From contig NZ_WWCP01000005.1 in the NCBI RefSeq assembly GCF_009857505.1, positions 124,001-188,000 on the forward strand: DNA of 64,000 nt, written 5' to 3'. This DNA is from Duganella lactea. Its GTDB lineage: Bacteria; Pseudomonadota; Gammaproteobacteria; Burkholderiales; Burkholderiaceae_D. Below the pieces are notes generated by a model, which saw nothing but the letters and a program-made list of their open reading frames with translations, searched no databases and was not told the origin of the DNA. This document shows, one piece after another, positions 1 to 10,555 of this stretch (the stretch's first letter is position 1; every line of letters starts with the position of its first letter). A program made the position numbers and the translations under genes.

Positions 1-1329
1 GCGATGGAGCGCGCCAAGCAGGCCGGGCGCGACGGCTACCGCTTCTTCACCGCCGGCATGAACGTGCAGGTGCTGGCGCGGCTGGACATGGAGCTGGCGC
101 TGCGCCGCGCCATCGACCAGCAGGAGCTGCAGCTGCACTTCCAGCCCAAGGTCAACCTGCACACCGGCAAGTTCGCCGGCGTCGAATCGCTGCTGCGCTG
201 GCAGCGCCCCGGCCACGGCCTGGTGTATCCGGCCGAGTTCGTGCCGCTGCTGGAGGACACCGGCCTGGTGGTGCGGGTCGGCACCTGGATCATCGACGCC
301 GCCTGCCGGCAGATCGTCCGCTGGCTCAACGACGGCACCGGGCCGGTGCGGGTGGCGGTCAACGTCGCCAGCCGTCAGTTCGTCGAGGGCGACCTGGAGG
401 GTGTGGTGCGCGAGGCGCTGGCGCGCAACAAGACGCCGCCGGAACTGCTGGAACTGGAGCTGACCGAAACCGCGCTGATGGTCAACACCGAACGCACCAT
501 CACCGTGCTGACCAACCTGAAGGCGCTCGGCATCAAGGTCGCCATCGACGACTTCGGCACCGGTTATTCATCGCTGGCCTATCTGCAGCGCTTCCCGATC
601 GACAAGCTGAAGATCGACATCGCCTTCGTGCGCGACATCACCACCAACCCCAACGATGCGGCCATCGCGCTGGCCATCATCAGCATGGCGCACAGCCTCA
701 AGCTGCAGGTCATCGCCGAAGGCGTCGAGACGCGGGCCCAGCTGGAATACCTGCGGCGCTGCCGCTGCGATGAGATCCAGGGCTATTTCTTCAGCCGGCC
801 GCTGCCGCCGGAGGCGCTGGGCCAACTGGCGCAGTCGGGCCGCGGCCTGCCGCCGGCGCCGGGCGCGGCCAGGCAGCCGGCGCAAACCCTGCTGATCGTC
901 GATGACGACGTCAATGTGCTGTCCTCGCTGCACCGGCTGTTCCGCCGCGACGGCTACCAGATCCTGACGGCGGCCTCGCCGACCGAGGCGTTCGAGCTGC
1001 TGGCGCTGCACGCGGTGCAGGTGATCGTCTGCGACCAGCGCATGCCGGCCATGAGCGGCACCGAGTTCCTCAGCAAGGTCAAGGAGATGTATCCGGACAC
1101 CATCCGCATCATCCTGTCCGGCTACACCGGGCTGGAGGCGGTGCTGGACGCGATCAACCGCGGCGCCATCTACCGCTTCTACACCAAGCCGTGGGACGAC
1201 ACTCAGTTGCGCGACAACATACGCCTGGCCTTCCACCACTACTGGCTGATGCATGGCAGCGGCCGGCGGGTGGGGCAGCCGGGCGAGGACGCGACGGCGC
1301 TGCCGTTGGCGCTTCAGGAAGTGAAGTGA
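1..1329 (+). CDS. EAL-domain c-di-GMP phosphodiesterase with C-terminal receiver domain (5' partial)
   Basis: The reading frame is open at base 1, so the N-terminus lies outside the window; the first residues look like the end of a GGDEF domain. An EAL domain follows (about residues 25-275): the ExLLRW signature, the IDDFGTGYSSL metal/loop motif, AEGVET and QGYFFSRPL are all present, so it should hydrolyse cyclic-di-GMP. A CheY-like receiver (about residues 295-415) follows with the DDD acidic pocket, phospho-Asp in the CDQRMP motif and a KPW switch lysine motif. Having the receiver after the EAL domain is an uncommon order; receivers usually lead. The last 16 bases overlap the convergent thiL gene. 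The family assignment is firm; the missing N-terminal domains are inferred. Confidence 0.9.
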   Translation, partial: AMERAKQAGRDGYRFFTAGMNVQVLARLDMELALRRAIDQQELQLHFQPKVNLHTGKFAGVESLLRWQRPGHGLVYPAEFVPLLEDTGLVVRVGTWIIDAACRQIVRWLNDGTGPVRVAVNVASRQFVEGDLEGVVREALARNKTPPELLELELTETALMVNTERTITVLTNLKALGIKVAIDDFGTGYSSLAYLQRFPIDKLKIDIAFVRDITTNPNDAAIALAIISMAHSLKLQVIAEGVETRAQLEYLRRCRCDEIQGYFFSRPLPPEALGQLAQSGRGLPPAPGAARQPAQTLLIVDDDVNVLSSLHRLFRRDGYQILTAASPTEAFELLALHAVQVIVCDQRMPAMSGTEFLSKVKEMYPDTIRIILSGYTGLEAVLDAINRGAIYRFYTKPWDDTQLRDNIRLAFHHYWLMHGSGRRVGQPGEDATALPLALQEVK

Positions 1330-2294
1330 TCGAAGCTGGACAGTTGCAGGTCGAGCGGCGCGCCGTGCGCGTCCACCAGCCGCAGGCCGCCTTCGGCGTC
1401 GATGGTGCCGACGCGCGTGACCGGCGTCGCCACGCTGTCGGCGGCGGCGAGGACGGCGGCGCGCGCCGCCACCGGCGCCGTGAAGCACAGCTCGTAATCG
1501 TCGCCGCCGGCGGCGCAGTAGGCGCGGCGCAAGGCCGTGTCCTGGGTGGCCAGTACGGTGCCGGCCGGCAGCGCGTCGACGTCCAGCGTGGCGCCCACCC
1601 GCGAGCGCTTCAGAATGTGGCCGAGGTCGCCAATTAACCCGTCCGAAATATCGATCGCCGCGTGGGCGATGCCTTGCTCGGCCAGCCGCATGCCGAGCGC
1701 CACGCGCGGCACCGGCGTGTGCATGTGCACGGCGGCGGCGCGCTGGCTGGCGGCGTCCAGCGGCCGCGCCAGCTCCAGGCGGTAGCCGGCCAGCGCCAGG
1801 CGGGCGTCGCCCAGCGTGCCGGAAATCCAGATATCGTCGCCGGCCTTGGCGGCGTCGCGGCGCAGCGCCTGGCCCGGACGCAGCTCGCCGAACACGGTGA
1901 TGCAGATCGTCAGCGGCCCCTTGGTGGTGTCACCGCCGATCAGTTCGATGTCGAAGGCGTCGGCCAGCGCGAACAGGCCTTGCGAGAAGCCGCGCAGCCA
2001 GCCTCGGTTGGCCTCGGGCAGCGCCAGCGCCAGCGTGAAGCCGAGCGGGCGCGCGCCCATCGCCGCCAGGTCGGACAGGTTGACCGCCAGCGCCTTGTGG
2101 CCCAGCCGCAGCGGGTCCTCGCCGGCGAAAAAGTGCCGTCCCTCGACCAGCATGTCGGAGGAAATGGCCGTCTGCAGGCCGGGGGTGGGCGCGATCAGCG
2201 CGCAATCGTCGCCAATGCCCAGCGCCACCGGGGCGCGCGCGGCATGCTGGGGACGCTGGAAATATTCTTTGATGAGGTCGAATTCGGAGAGCAT
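1314..2294 (-). CDS. thiL: Thiamine-monophosphate kinase
   Basis: ThiL phosphorylates thiamine monophosphate to thiamine diphosphate with ATP, the last step of thiamine cofactor synthesis. The 326-residue product has the family length and the N-terminal GIGDDCAL motif that binds Mg-ATP, the SSDMLVEGRHF segment, the ISGTLGD glycine-rich segment and the ISDGLIGDLGH motif typical of the PurM/ThiL (AIR synthase-like) fold. The start is set at the ATG at 2294, where the conserved MLSEFDLI N-terminus begins; a longer in-frame extension upstream has no similarity to the family and runs into the neighbouring gene. The unknown gene at 2317-2718 ends 22 bases upstream on the same strand, so the two are probably co-transcribed. 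Confidence 0.95.
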   Translation of the reverse strand: MLSEFDLIKEYFQRPQHAARAPVALGIGDDCALIAPTPGLQTAISSDMLVEGRHFFAGEDPLRLGHKALAVNLSDLAAMGARPLGFTLALALPEANRGWLRGFSQGLFALADAFDIELIGGDTTKGPLTICITVFGELRPGQALRRDAAKAGDDIWISGTLGDARLALAGYRLELARPLDAASQRAAAVHMHTPVPRVALGMRLAEQGIAHAAIDISDGLIGDLGHILKRSRVGATLDVDALPAGTVLATQDTALRRAYCAAGGDDYELCFTAPVAARAAVLAAADSVATPVTRVGTIDAEGGLRLVDAHGAPLDLQLSSFDHFTS

Positions 2295-2316
2295 GGCGGC
2301 ATTGTACCGCCTGCCG

Positions 2317-2718
2317 TCACGGTGCCAGCCGCGGCCGCAGGCTTTCCATGCCGATCGCCGGCAGCGACTCGTCCGACAGGAACAGCCAGTCGTGGTTGGC
2401 CAGCCGCACCGCCACGCCATTGACGTGGAAGCGGCTCAGCAGGTTGGGGGTGAAGAACAGCTGCGGCCCGGCCTCGTAGGAGGCGCCGGCCAGCACAATG
2501 TACAGCTTGCTGTTGCCGGCCTCGATGGTGGTGGCGTCCAGCGTCAGCTGGTCCAGCCGGCCCTGGCCGGTGTGAATCAGCCCGCCTTGCGAGCGGGTGT
2601 AGACGAAGGCCAACTGCTGAGCGTTTTCCTGCCAGCGCAGCAATTGCTGCCAGGCCGCCCCCTGCGGCGAAGCGCCGGCGGGCTCCGGCAAACGGTCGGA
2701 AACGATCAAGGCGGCCAT
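2317..2718 (-). CDS. Conserved hypothetical protein upstream of thiL
   Basis: A 133-residue cytoplasmic-looking protein without signal peptide or membrane segment. It starts at an ATG preceded by a good GGAG ribosome site (complement of about 2725-2729). I do not recognise a domain: the sequence has an alternating hydrophobic pattern suggesting a small beta-rich fold, with aromatic-rich stretches near the C-terminus (WLFLSDES). It ends 22 bases before thiL on the same strand and probably shares its transcript. Normal GC and codon use argue that it is a real resident gene. No function is proposed. Confidence 0.75.
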   Translation of the reverse strand: MAALIVSDRLPEPAGASPQGAAWQQLLRWQENAQQLAFVYTRSQGGLIHTGQGRLDQLTLDATTIEAGNSKLYIVLAGASYEAGPQLFFTPNLLSRFHVNGVAVRLANHDWLFLSDESLPAIGMESLRPRLAP

Positions 2719-3049
2719 GGCGATCTCCGGTGAGCGAGGTTGAGCAAAGTCATGCAGCGTTCAGCCAGTAGCTTAGCCCAAATCGGCGCGCGCCCGCTTC
2801 GCATGGTGAAATGTGGCTAATTTCAATCGAATTTGACAATTTGATAGTAAAACGTAATGGTGGCCAAAAATTGATTATGTTGGCCCTATCTCGGGTTTAT
2901 TAGCCTAAAAATTCGGCTAACCCCCACGCTCGCTCATAAAAAATGCTGATAACCGTTATTGCTCTGCGTGAAAATACCTACTTATGCGCAAGAACTGCTC
3001 TGTTAAAATCACAGGCCTTCGATCGCAAACTATGGGAAGGCTGTACAGC
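2719..3049 (+). promoter_or_regulatory. Divergent intergenic region with maeB promoter
   Basis: This 331-base gap separates the minus-strand unknown gene/thiL pair from maeB and is AT-richer than its surroundings. On the plus strand an extended -10 element TGTTAAAAT occupies 3001-3009, about 40 bases before the maeB ATG, with only a weak -35. A perfect TTGACA hexamer lies at 2833-2838 but no good -10 follows at 17-18 bases. No open frame of substance, tRNA or riboswitch-like structure was seen. Confidence 0.45.
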
Positions 3050-5368
3050 ATGGATTCGTCACCTGAGAAAAAAGAAGCAATTCGTCAACAACTGCGCGCC
3101 TCCGCGCTGGAATACCACGAGTTTCCGACACCGGGCAAAATCAGCGTAACGCCGACCAAGCAACTGACCAACCAGCGCGACCTGGCGCTGGCCTACTCGC
3201 CGGGCGTGGCGGCGCCGTGCGAAGAGATCGTCATCGATCCGGCCAATGCTTATAAATACACCGCCCGCGGCAACCTGGTGGCGGTGATCACCAACGGCAC
3301 CGCCGTGCTGGGTCTGGGCAATATCGGCCCGCTGGCCGCCAAGCCGGTGATGGAAGGCAAGGGCGTACTGTTCAAGAAATTCGCCGGCATCGACGTGTTC
3401 GACATCGAGATCAACGAGTCCGACCCGGACAAGCTGGTGGACATCATCGCCTCGCTGGAGCCGACCTTCGGCGGCGTCAACCTGGAAGACATCAAGGCGC
3501 CTGAGTGCTTCACCATCGAGCGCAAGCTGCGCGAGCGCATGAACATCCCGGTCTTCCACGATGACCAGCACGGCACCGCGATCATCGTTGGCGCGGCCAT
3601 CCTGAACGGTATTTCGCTGGTCGGCAAAGACATCAAACAATGCAAGCTGGTGGTATCCGGCGCCGGCGCCGCCGCGCTGGCCTGCCTGGACCTGATCGTC
3701 GACCTCGGCTTCCCGCTGGAAAACATCTACGTGACCGACCTGGCCGGCGTGGTCTACAAGGGCCGCATCGAGCTGATGGACCCGGACAAGGAACGCTTCG
3801 CCCGCGACACCGACGCCCGCACGCTGGCCGAAGTGATTCCGGACGCCGACATCTTCCTCGGCGTCTCCGCCGGCGGCGTGCTGAAACAGGACATGGTCAA
3901 GACCATGGCCAAGAATCCGCTGATCCTGGCGCTGGCCAATCCGAATCCGGAAATCCTGCCGGAAGAAGTCAAGGCCGTGCGCGACGACGCCATCATGTGC
4001 ACCGGCCGTTCGGACTATCCGAACCAGGTCAACAACGTGCTGTGCTTCCCGTACATCTTCCGCGGCGCGCTCGACTGCGGCGCCACCACCATCACCCGCG
4101 AAATGGAAATCGCCGTGGTGCACGCGATCGCCGAGCTGGCGCATGCCGAGCAGTCCGACATCGTCGCCACCACCTACGGCTTCACCAATCTGTCGTTCGG
4201 CCCGGACTACCTGATCCCGATGCCGTTCGACCCGCGCCTGCTGACCAAGATCGCGCCGGCGGTGGCCAAGGCCGCCGAGGATTCGGGTGTCGCGACCCGT
4301 CCAATTAAAGATTTGCAAGCCTACGAGGAAAGCCTGCAGCAGTTCGTCTACCGCTCGGGCACCTTCATGAAGCCGCTGTTCGCGGTGGCCAAGAAGGCGC
4401 CGCTGGACGCCAAGCGCATCGTCTACGCCGAGGGCGAAGAAGAGCGCGTACTGCGCGCGGTGCAGGTGGTGGTCGACGAAAAACTGGCGCGTCCGATCCT
4501 GGTGGGCCGTCCGGCCGTGCTGGAATCGCGCATCGCCAAGTTCGGCCTGCGCCTGAAGCTTGACGTCGACTTCGACGTCATCAACCCGGACCATGACGAC
4601 CGTTACCGCGATTACTGGACCACGTACTACGAGCTGACCGCCCGCAAAGGCGTGACGCAGGAGTACGCCAAGCTGGAAATGCGTCGCCGCCACTCGCTGA
4701 TCGGCGCGATGATGATCAAGAAGGGCGACGCCGACGGCATGATCTGCGGCACCTTCGGCACCACCCAGCTGCACTTGCACTATATCGACCAGGTGCTGGG
4801 CCGCCGCGAGGGCGCCTGCGTGTACGCCGCCATGAACGTGCTGGTGCTGCCGCAGCGTCAGCTGGTGATGGTCGACACCCACGTCAACGAGAATCCGGAC
4901 GCCAACGAGCTGGCCGCGATCACCGTCATGGCCGCCGACGAGATGCGCCGTTTCGGCCTGTCGCCGCGCGCCGCGCTGCTGTCGCACTCCAACTTCGGCT
5001 CGTCCGACAGCGCCTCGGCCCGCAAGATGCGCGACGCGCTGGCACTGGTCAAGCAACGCGATCCGTCGCTCGAAGTGGACGGCGAGATGCACGGCGACAC
5101 CGCGCTGGACTCCAAGCTGCGCAACGCCATCATGCCGAACTCGACCCTGACCGGCGACGCCAACCTGCTGGTGATGCCGAACATCGAATCGGCCAACATC
5201 GCCTACAACCTGGTGAAAACCTCGTCCGGCAACGGCATCGCGGTCGGCCCGATCCTGCTCGGCTGCGCCAAGCCGGTGCACATCCTGACGCCGTCGGCCA
5301 CCGTGCGCCGCATCGTCAACATGACCGCGCTGTGCGTGGTGGACGCGGTCGCGCAACGCAAGGTCTAA
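3050..5368 (+). CDS. maeB: NADP-dependent malic enzyme with phosphotransacetylase-like C-terminal domain
   Basis: MaeB decarboxylates malate to pyruvate with production of NADPH. The 772-residue product has the two-part architecture of the MaeB group: malic enzyme N-terminal domain ([26 protein letters not shown]), NAD(P)-binding domain ([23 protein letters not shown] and LANPNPEI segments), then a phosphotransacetylase-like C-terminal half (about residues 430-770) that in the family is regulatory and binds acetyl-CoA rather than being a working Pta. The start at 3050 is chosen because GGGAAGG lies nine bases upstream; an ATG at 3032 and one at 2984 lack such a site. It is monocistronic, followed by a strong terminator. 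Confidence 0.95.
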   Translation: MDSSPEKKEAIRQQLRASALEYHEFPTPGKISVTPTKQLTNQRDLALAYSPGVAAPCEEIVIDPANAYKYTARGNLVAVITNGTAVLGLGNIGPLAAKPVMEGKGVLFKKFAGIDVFDIEINESDPDKLVDIIASLEPTFGGVNLEDIKAPECFTIERKLRERMNIPVFHDDQHGTAIIVGAAILNGISLVGKDIKQCKLVVSGAGAAALACLDLIVDLGFPLENIYVTDLAGVVYKGRIELMDPDKERFARDTDARTLAEVIPDADIFLGVSAGGVLKQDMVKTMAKNPLILALANPNPEILPEEVKAVRDDAIMCTGRSDYPNQVNNVLCFPYIFRGALDCGATTITREMEIAVVHAIAELAHAEQSDIVATTYGFTNLSFGPDYLIPMPFDPRLLTKIAPAVAKAAEDSGVATRPIKDLQAYEESLQQFVYRSGTFMKPLFAVAKKAPLDAKRIVYAEGEEERVLRAVQVVVDEKLARPILVGRPAVLESRIAKFGLRLKLDVDFDVINPDHDDRYRDYWTTYYELTARKGVTQEYAKLEMRRRHSLIGAMMIKKGDADGMICGTFGTTQLHLHYIDQVLGRREGACVYAAMNVLVLPQRQLVMVDTHVNENPDANELAAITVMAADEMRRFGLSPRAALLSHSNFGSSDSASARKMRDALALVKQRDPSLEVDGEMHGDTALDSKLRNAIMPNSTLTGDANLLVMPNIESANIAYNLVKTSSGNGIAVGPILLGCAKPVHILTPSATVRRIVNMTALCVVDAVAQRKV

Positions 5369-5381
5369 GCGCCGCCAACCG

Positions 5382-5421
5382 AGCCGGTGACCCGCCCCAG
5401 CGCGGGCTCACCGGCTTTTTT
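5382..5421 (+). terminator. Intrinsic terminator of maeB
   Basis: A GC-rich stem (AGCCGGTGA with CCCGC, paired to GCGGG with TCACCGGCT) is directly followed by a run of T residues, 13 bases after the maeB stop codon. It is a textbook rho-independent terminator. Confidence 0.9.
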
Positions 5422-5490
5422 ATTTCTCTGTAACAAGATGTAAGTGATGTAATCGCGTGGATTTCCTTGAGAAATCGCGGGATAGCGCTC

Positions 5491-5499
5491 TGTTATAAT
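5491..5499 (+). promoter_or_regulatory. Extended -10 promoter of gmd
   Basis: TGTTATAAT is a consensus extended -10 (TGn plus perfect TATAAT) 42 bases upstream of the gmd ATG. The nearest -35-like TTGAGA (5467-5472) is 21 bases away, too far for normal spacing, so recognition would depend on the extended -10. Confidence 0.7.
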
Positions 5500-5534
5500 A
5501 TTTGACTATTAAGACTACTAACGACTCGGATTGA

Positions 5535-6584
<1,050 letters not shown>

Positions 6585-6597
6585 ATCAGGAGTACTC

Positions 6598-7503
6598 ATG
6601 GTCGCTGAAGGTACGGGCAAACGTGCCCTGATCACCGGTCTGTCCGGCTTCACCGGCCTGTACGTCGCGCAGGAGTTGCGCGCCGCCGGCTATCAGGTCT
6701 TCGGCACCATCTCGCCCGGCCACACGCCGGGCGACAACGAGTTCGCCGTCGATCTGCTGGACCGCGCCGGCCTGGCCGATGTGGTACGGCAGGTGCAGCC
6801 GGATGTGGTGGCGCACCTGGCCGCCATCGCCTTCGTCGCCCACGGCGACGTTGACCAGATCTACCGCGTCAACGTGGTCGGCACGCGCAACCTGCTCGAA
6901 GCGCTGGCCGCCGCCGACAAAAAACCGTCGGCCGTGCTGCTGGCCTCCAGCGCCAATATCTACGGCAATACCGACGTCGGCGTGATCCACGAAGACGTGC
7001 CGGCGGCGCCGGCCAACGACTACGCGGTCAGCAAGCTGACCATGGAGTACATGGCGCGCCTGTGGCAGGACAAGCTGCCGCTGATCTTCGTGCGGCCGTT
7101 CAATTACACCGGCATCGGCCAGGCGGAAAACTTCCTGCTGCCGAAAATCGTCTCGCACTTCCGCCGCAAGGCGGCCGACATCGAGCTGGGCAACCTGCAC
7201 GTGTGGCGCGATTTCTCCGACGTGCGCATGGTCGCGCAGAGCTACCGCAAGCTGCTGGCCGCGCCCACCGCCGTTGGCGGCACCTTCAATATCTGCTCCG
7301 GCAACGCCTACTCGCTGGGCGAGGCGCTGGACATGATGGCCGACATCGCCGGCTATAAGATCAACGTCCACGTCAACCCGGCCTTCGTGCGCGCCAATGA
7401 AGTGGTGCGCCTGGTGGGCGACAACCGCCGCCTGGCCGAGGCCACCGGTCCGCTGGCCATCGTGCCGCTGGCCGACACGCTGCGCTGGATGTATCTGGCT
7501 TGA
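6598..7503 (+). CDS. rmd: GDP-6-deoxy-D-mannose reductase (NAD-dependent epimerase/dehydratase family)
   Basis: A 301-residue extended SDR enzyme with the glycine-rich GLSGFTGLYVAQEL cofactor motif, the HLAAIAFV stretch, the catalytic SSANIYG serine region and a YAVSK Tyr-Lys pair. Directly after gmd (AGGAG site at 6588-6592), the likely reaction is reduction of GDP-4-keto-6-deoxymannose to GDP-D-rhamnose, as with Rmd of A-band LPS. A fucose- or talose-type reductase cannot be excluded from sequence alone, but the gmd-rmd-GT-GT order matches D-rhamnose loci. Confidence 0.85.
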   Translation: MVAEGTGKRALITGLSGFTGLYVAQELRAAGYQVFGTISPGHTPGDNEFAVDLLDRAGLADVVRQVQPDVVAHLAAIAFVAHGDVDQIYRVNVVGTRNLLEALAAADKKPSAVLLASSANIYGNTDVGVIHEDVPAAPANDYAVSKLTMEYMARLWQDKLPLIFVRPFNYTGIGQAENFLLPKIVSHFRRKAADIELGNLHVWRDFSDVRMVAQSYRKLLAAPTAVGGTFNICSGNAYSLGEALDMMADIAGYKINVHVNPAFVRANEVVRLVGDNRRLAEATGPLAIVPLADTLRWMYLA

Positions 7504-7505
7504 GC

Positions 7506-8675
7506 ATGACTTCGCCGTTACGCGTCGGCCTGTCGGTGACGACGGCCGAACCCTTGCTGACCGCCGGCCGCCTCGACGGCCTGGGTGTGTACAGCCGCGC
7601 GCTGCTCGACCACTTGCCGGCCGCCGGCGTCGAGGTGCAGCCGCTGTCCTTCCCGCCGCATGGCGACCCGCGCAAGGTGCAACTGGGCCGCGCGCTGCCG
7701 CTGTCGTTTCCGCTGGCGACGCTGGGCGACTTGATCCTGCCACGGTCGGTGCACCTGAGCACCCAGGTGGCCCTGGCACGGGGTAATCCCGGCGCGGCGC
7801 CGCTGGATCTGTTCCACGCCACCGATTACCGCATCGTGCGCATGGACTGCCCGGTGGTGGCGACGCTGCACGACGCGCTGCCGATTTCGCATCCGGAATG
7901 GGCCAGCCCGAAACTGCGCAAGCTGAAGAACTGGCTGCAGGCCAAGGCCGCGCGCAAGGCGCAGCATGTGATCACCGGCTCGCATTTCTCGATCCGCGAA
8001 CTGGTCGAACATTTTGGCGTCGATGAAAACAACATCAGCGTGGTGCACCACGGCGCGGCGCCGCAATTCTTCGAGCCGCCGCCGGTGGCCGAGCGTGACA
8101 TCACGCTGGAATTGCACGGCCTGCGCGCGGGCTATTTCCTGTTCGTCGGCACGCTACAGCCACGCAAGAACGTCGAACGCCTGCTGGCCGCCTATCTGGC
8201 CTTGCCGCCGGTGCTGCGGGCGGCGCGCCAGCTGGTGATCGTCGGCCAGCCGGGCTGGCGCAGCGAGGAACTGGTCAGCCGCATCAAGGATGCGCGGCAG
8301 CGCGGCGAGAACGTGGTGTGGCTGGACCAGCTGACCGACGAGCGCCACCTGCGCCATCTGTACGCCGGCGCCGGCGCCTTCATCTTCCCCTCGCTGCACG
8401 AGGGCTTCGGCCTGCCGCTGGTGGAAGCCTTCGCCGCCGGCGTGCCGGTCGCCTGTTCCGGCACCACCTCGCTGCCGGAAGTGGCCAACGGCGCCGCGCT
8501 GGAATTCGATCCGCTGTCGGTGGACGACATCACCGCCGCCATGACCACCCTGGCGCGCGACGACGCCGCGCGCGCCCGCTGCATCGCCGCCGGCCAGCGC
8601 CGCGCGCTGGAGCTCACCTGGGACGAGGCGGCCCGCCGCACCGTCGCCGTTTATCAAGCAGTCCTCTCTCACTGA
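7506..8675 (+). CDS. Glycosyltransferase, GT4 family (first of two)
   Basis: A 389-residue GT-B fold transferase. The N-terminal acceptor domain has the glycine loop (LDGLGVYSRALLDHLPAAGV) and FHATDYR; the C-terminal donor domain has FVGTLQPRKNVERL, the IFPSLHEGFGLPLVEAFAAG nucleotide-sugar motif with the E-x7-E pair and CSGTTSLPEV. It is placed for D-rhamnose transfer by its position after gmd-rmd and resembles the WbpY-type transferase of such clusters (inference). The ATG at 7506 follows the rmd stop almost immediately; a TTG at 7500 overlapping that stop is a possible alternative. Confidence 0.88.
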   Translation: MTSPLRVGLSVTTAEPLLTAGRLDGLGVYSRALLDHLPAAGVEVQPLSFPPHGDPRKVQLGRALPLSFPLATLGDLILPRSVHLSTQVALARGNPGAAPLDLFHATDYRIVRMDCPVVATLHDALPISHPEWASPKLRKLKNWLQAKAARKAQHVITGSHFSIRELVEHFGVDENNISVVHHGAAPQFFEPPPVAERDITLELHGLRAGYFLFVGTLQPRKNVERLLAAYLALPPVLRAARQLVIVGQPGWRSEELVSRIKDARQRGENVVWLDQLTDERHLRHLYAGAGAFIFPSLHEGFGLPLVEAFAAGVPVACSGTTSLPEVANGAALEFDPLSVDDITAAMTTLARDDAARARCIAAGQRRALELTWDEAARRTVAVYQAVLSH

Positions 8676-8680
8676 TCACC

Positions 8681-9796
8681 ATGCGCGTCCTCCACGTTTA
8701 CAAAAGCTATTACCCGGACACCTGGGGCGGTATCGAACAGGTGATACGCCAGCTGTGCGTGGGTACCGAACGTCTGGGCGTGACCAATGAAATGCTGACG
8801 CTCAGCCGCGGCGGCCCGCCCGTCCTGGAATTCGACGGCCTCACCGTGCACCGCGTGCCGATGAACTTCGAGATCGCCTCGACCGGCTTTTCGCTGGCCG
8901 CCATCCGCAAGCTGGCGCGCCTGGCGCGCGACGTGGACGTGATCCACTATCACTTCCCGTGGCCGTTCATGGATATCGCGCACTTTGCCGCGCGCATCAA
9001 GAAGCCCAGCGTGGTGACCTACCACTCGGACATCGTGCGCCAGAAAAACCTGCTGCGCTTGTACAGCCCTCTCAAGCACCGCTTCCTGCAGAGCGTCGAT
9101 ACGGTGATCGCCAGCTCGCCCAACTACATGGCGTCGTCGCCGGTGCTGCGCCGTTTCGCGCACAAGACCCGCACCATCACCTACGGCCTGGATAAGGCGG
9201 TGTATCCGAAAGCGTCCGAGGAGCTGAAGGCCAAATGGCGCGCCCAGTGCGGCGAACGCTTCTTCCTGTTCGTCGGCGTGCTGCGCTACTACAAGGGCCT
9301 GCACATCCTGCTCGACGCCATGGCCAATGTCGACTATCCGGTGGTGATCGTCGGCGCCGGCCCGACCGAGCGGGAACTGAAGGAGCACGCGCAGCGCCTC
9401 GGCCTGACCCACGTGCAGTTCATCGGCGCGGTGGAGGAGGAAGACAAGGCGGCGCTGCTGGAATTGAGCTATGCGATGGTGTTCCCGTCGCACCTGCGCT
9501 CGGAGGCGTTCGGCATCTCGCTGCTGGAGGGCGCGATGTTCGGCAAGCCGATGATCTCCAGCGAGATCGGCACCGGCACCACCTACATCAACATCGACAA
9601 CGACACCGGCCTGGTGGTGCCGCCCGACGATCCGGCGGCGCTGGGCGCGGCGATGCGCGCGCTGTGGGAGGACCCGCAACGCGCCGCCGAGATGGGCCGC
9701 CGCGCCGAGGCGCGCTACTGGGAACTGTTCACCGCCGAGAAAATGGCGGCGAACTACTATGCGTTGTATCGCGAACTGGCGGCCACGCCAAGGTAA
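8681..9796 (+). CDS. Glycosyltransferase, GT4 family (second, WbpZ-like)
   Basis: A 371-residue GT-B transferase. It starts with MRVLHVYKSYYPDTWGGIEQ, where the GG loop closes the acceptor site, continues with YHSDIVRQ and the donor-side FVGVLRYYKGLHILLDAM, and ends with VFPSHLRSEAFGISLLEGAM carrying the E-x7-E pair. The ATG at 8681 lies five bases after the preceding stop, so the two transferases are translationally close. This organisation resembles WbpZ-like enzymes that start or extend D-rhamnan chains (inference). No ABC exporter or polymerase is adjacent, so the glycan may be short or the export genes are elsewhere. Confidence 0.88.
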   Translation: MRVLHVYKSYYPDTWGGIEQVIRQLCVGTERLGVTNEMLTLSRGGPPVLEFDGLTVHRVPMNFEIASTGFSLAAIRKLARLARDVDVIHYHFPWPFMDIAHFAARIKKPSVVTYHSDIVRQKNLLRLYSPLKHRFLQSVDTVIASSPNYMASSPVLRRFAHKTRTITYGLDKAVYPKASEELKAKWRAQCGERFFLFVGVLRYYKGLHILLDAMANVDYPVVIVGAGPTERELKEHAQRLGLTHVQFIGAVEEEDKAALLELSYAMVFPSHLRSEAFGISLLEGAMFGKPMISSEIGTGTTYINIDNDTGLVVPPDDPAALGAAMRALWEDPQRAAEMGRRAEARYWELFTAEKMAANYYALYRELAATPR

Positions 9797-9844
9797 CGCC
9801 GGCAAGGTAGAATACGCGATCATCACTGAATTCCGGAGAATCGC

Positions 9845-10555
9845 GTGCGCTGCCTGGTTATTGAAGACGAAGCCGAAACCTCCAACTACATCTGCAAAGG
9901 CTTGCGCGAGGCGGGTTACATGGTCACCGCCGCCGCCACCGGTCCGGATGGCCTGGACTACGCCACGAGCGAGGAATGGGACATCATCATCCTCGACCGC
10001 ATGCTGCCGGGCCGCATCGACGGCCTGTCCATCGTCGACAAACTGCGCGCGCTGGGCAAGCAGACGCCGGTCATCATCGTCAGCGCGCTGACCACCATCG
10101 ACGCCCGCGTGACCGGCCTGCGCGGCGGCGCCGACGACTACCTGTCCAAACCCTTCGCCTTTTCCGAACTGCTGGCGCGCGTGGAAGCGCTGCTGCGCCG
10201 CCGCAGCGCGCCCGGCGCCGCCGACAGCACGCAGCTGCAGGTGGCCGACCTGCGGCTGGACCTGCGCACGCTGCGCGTCACGCGCGGCAACAAGGTGATC
10301 ACGCTGCAGCCGCGCGAATACCGCCTGCTGGAATACCTGATGCGCAACGAGAACCAGGTGGTGACCCGCACCATGCTGCTGGAATCGGTGTGGGACTACC
10401 ACTTCGACCCACAGACCAATGTGATCGACGTGCAGATCTCGCGCCTGCGCGCCAAGGTGGACAAGGACTTCCCGGTAATGCTGATCCACACGCTGCGCGG
10501 CGTCGGCTACCGCATGGGCGTCACGCCGCCGGACGAGGTGGGGCAGGGTGCCTAG
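9845..10555 (+). CDS. OmpR/PhoB-family response regulator
   Basis: A 236-residue regulator: receiver domain (residues 1-115) with the IEDEAE acidic pocket, phospho-Asp in ILDRMLPG, switch Thr/Ser in IIVSAL and Lys in LSKPFAF; winged-helix DNA-binding domain (about 125-225) with LQPREYRLLEYLM and the VDVQISRLRAKVD recognition segment. The start is a GTG at 9845 supported by a GGAG site about seven bases upstream; no ATG fits the conserved N-terminus. Its stop overlaps the start of the sensor kinase by eight bases. The promoter is presumably in the short gap after the glycosyltransferase; target genes are unknown, the nearest being the oxoamine synthase at 12010. Confidence 0.92.
   Translation: MRCLVIEDEAETSNYICKGLREAGYMVTAAATGPDGLDYATSEEWDIIILDRMLPGRIDGLSIVDKLRALGKQTPVIIVSALTTIDARVTGLRGGADDYLSKPFAFSELLARVEALLRRRSAPGAADSTQLQVADLRLDLRTLRVTRGNKVITLQPREYRLLEYLMRNENQVVTRTMLLESVWDYHFDPQTNVIDVQISRLRAKVDKDFPVMLIHTLRGVGYRMGVTPPDEVGQGA

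Noticed and set aside
3059..5356. A 765-codon open frame on the minus strand across maeB
   Set aside because: It is a composition effect of GC-rich codons in the opposite frame; the product is a His/Arg/Gln/Asp-rich string with no domain, and maeB is certain.
5467..5472. TTGAGA as the -35 of the gmd promoter
   Set aside because: Spacing to the TATAAT is 21 bases, outside the working range; the extended -10 explains the promoter better.
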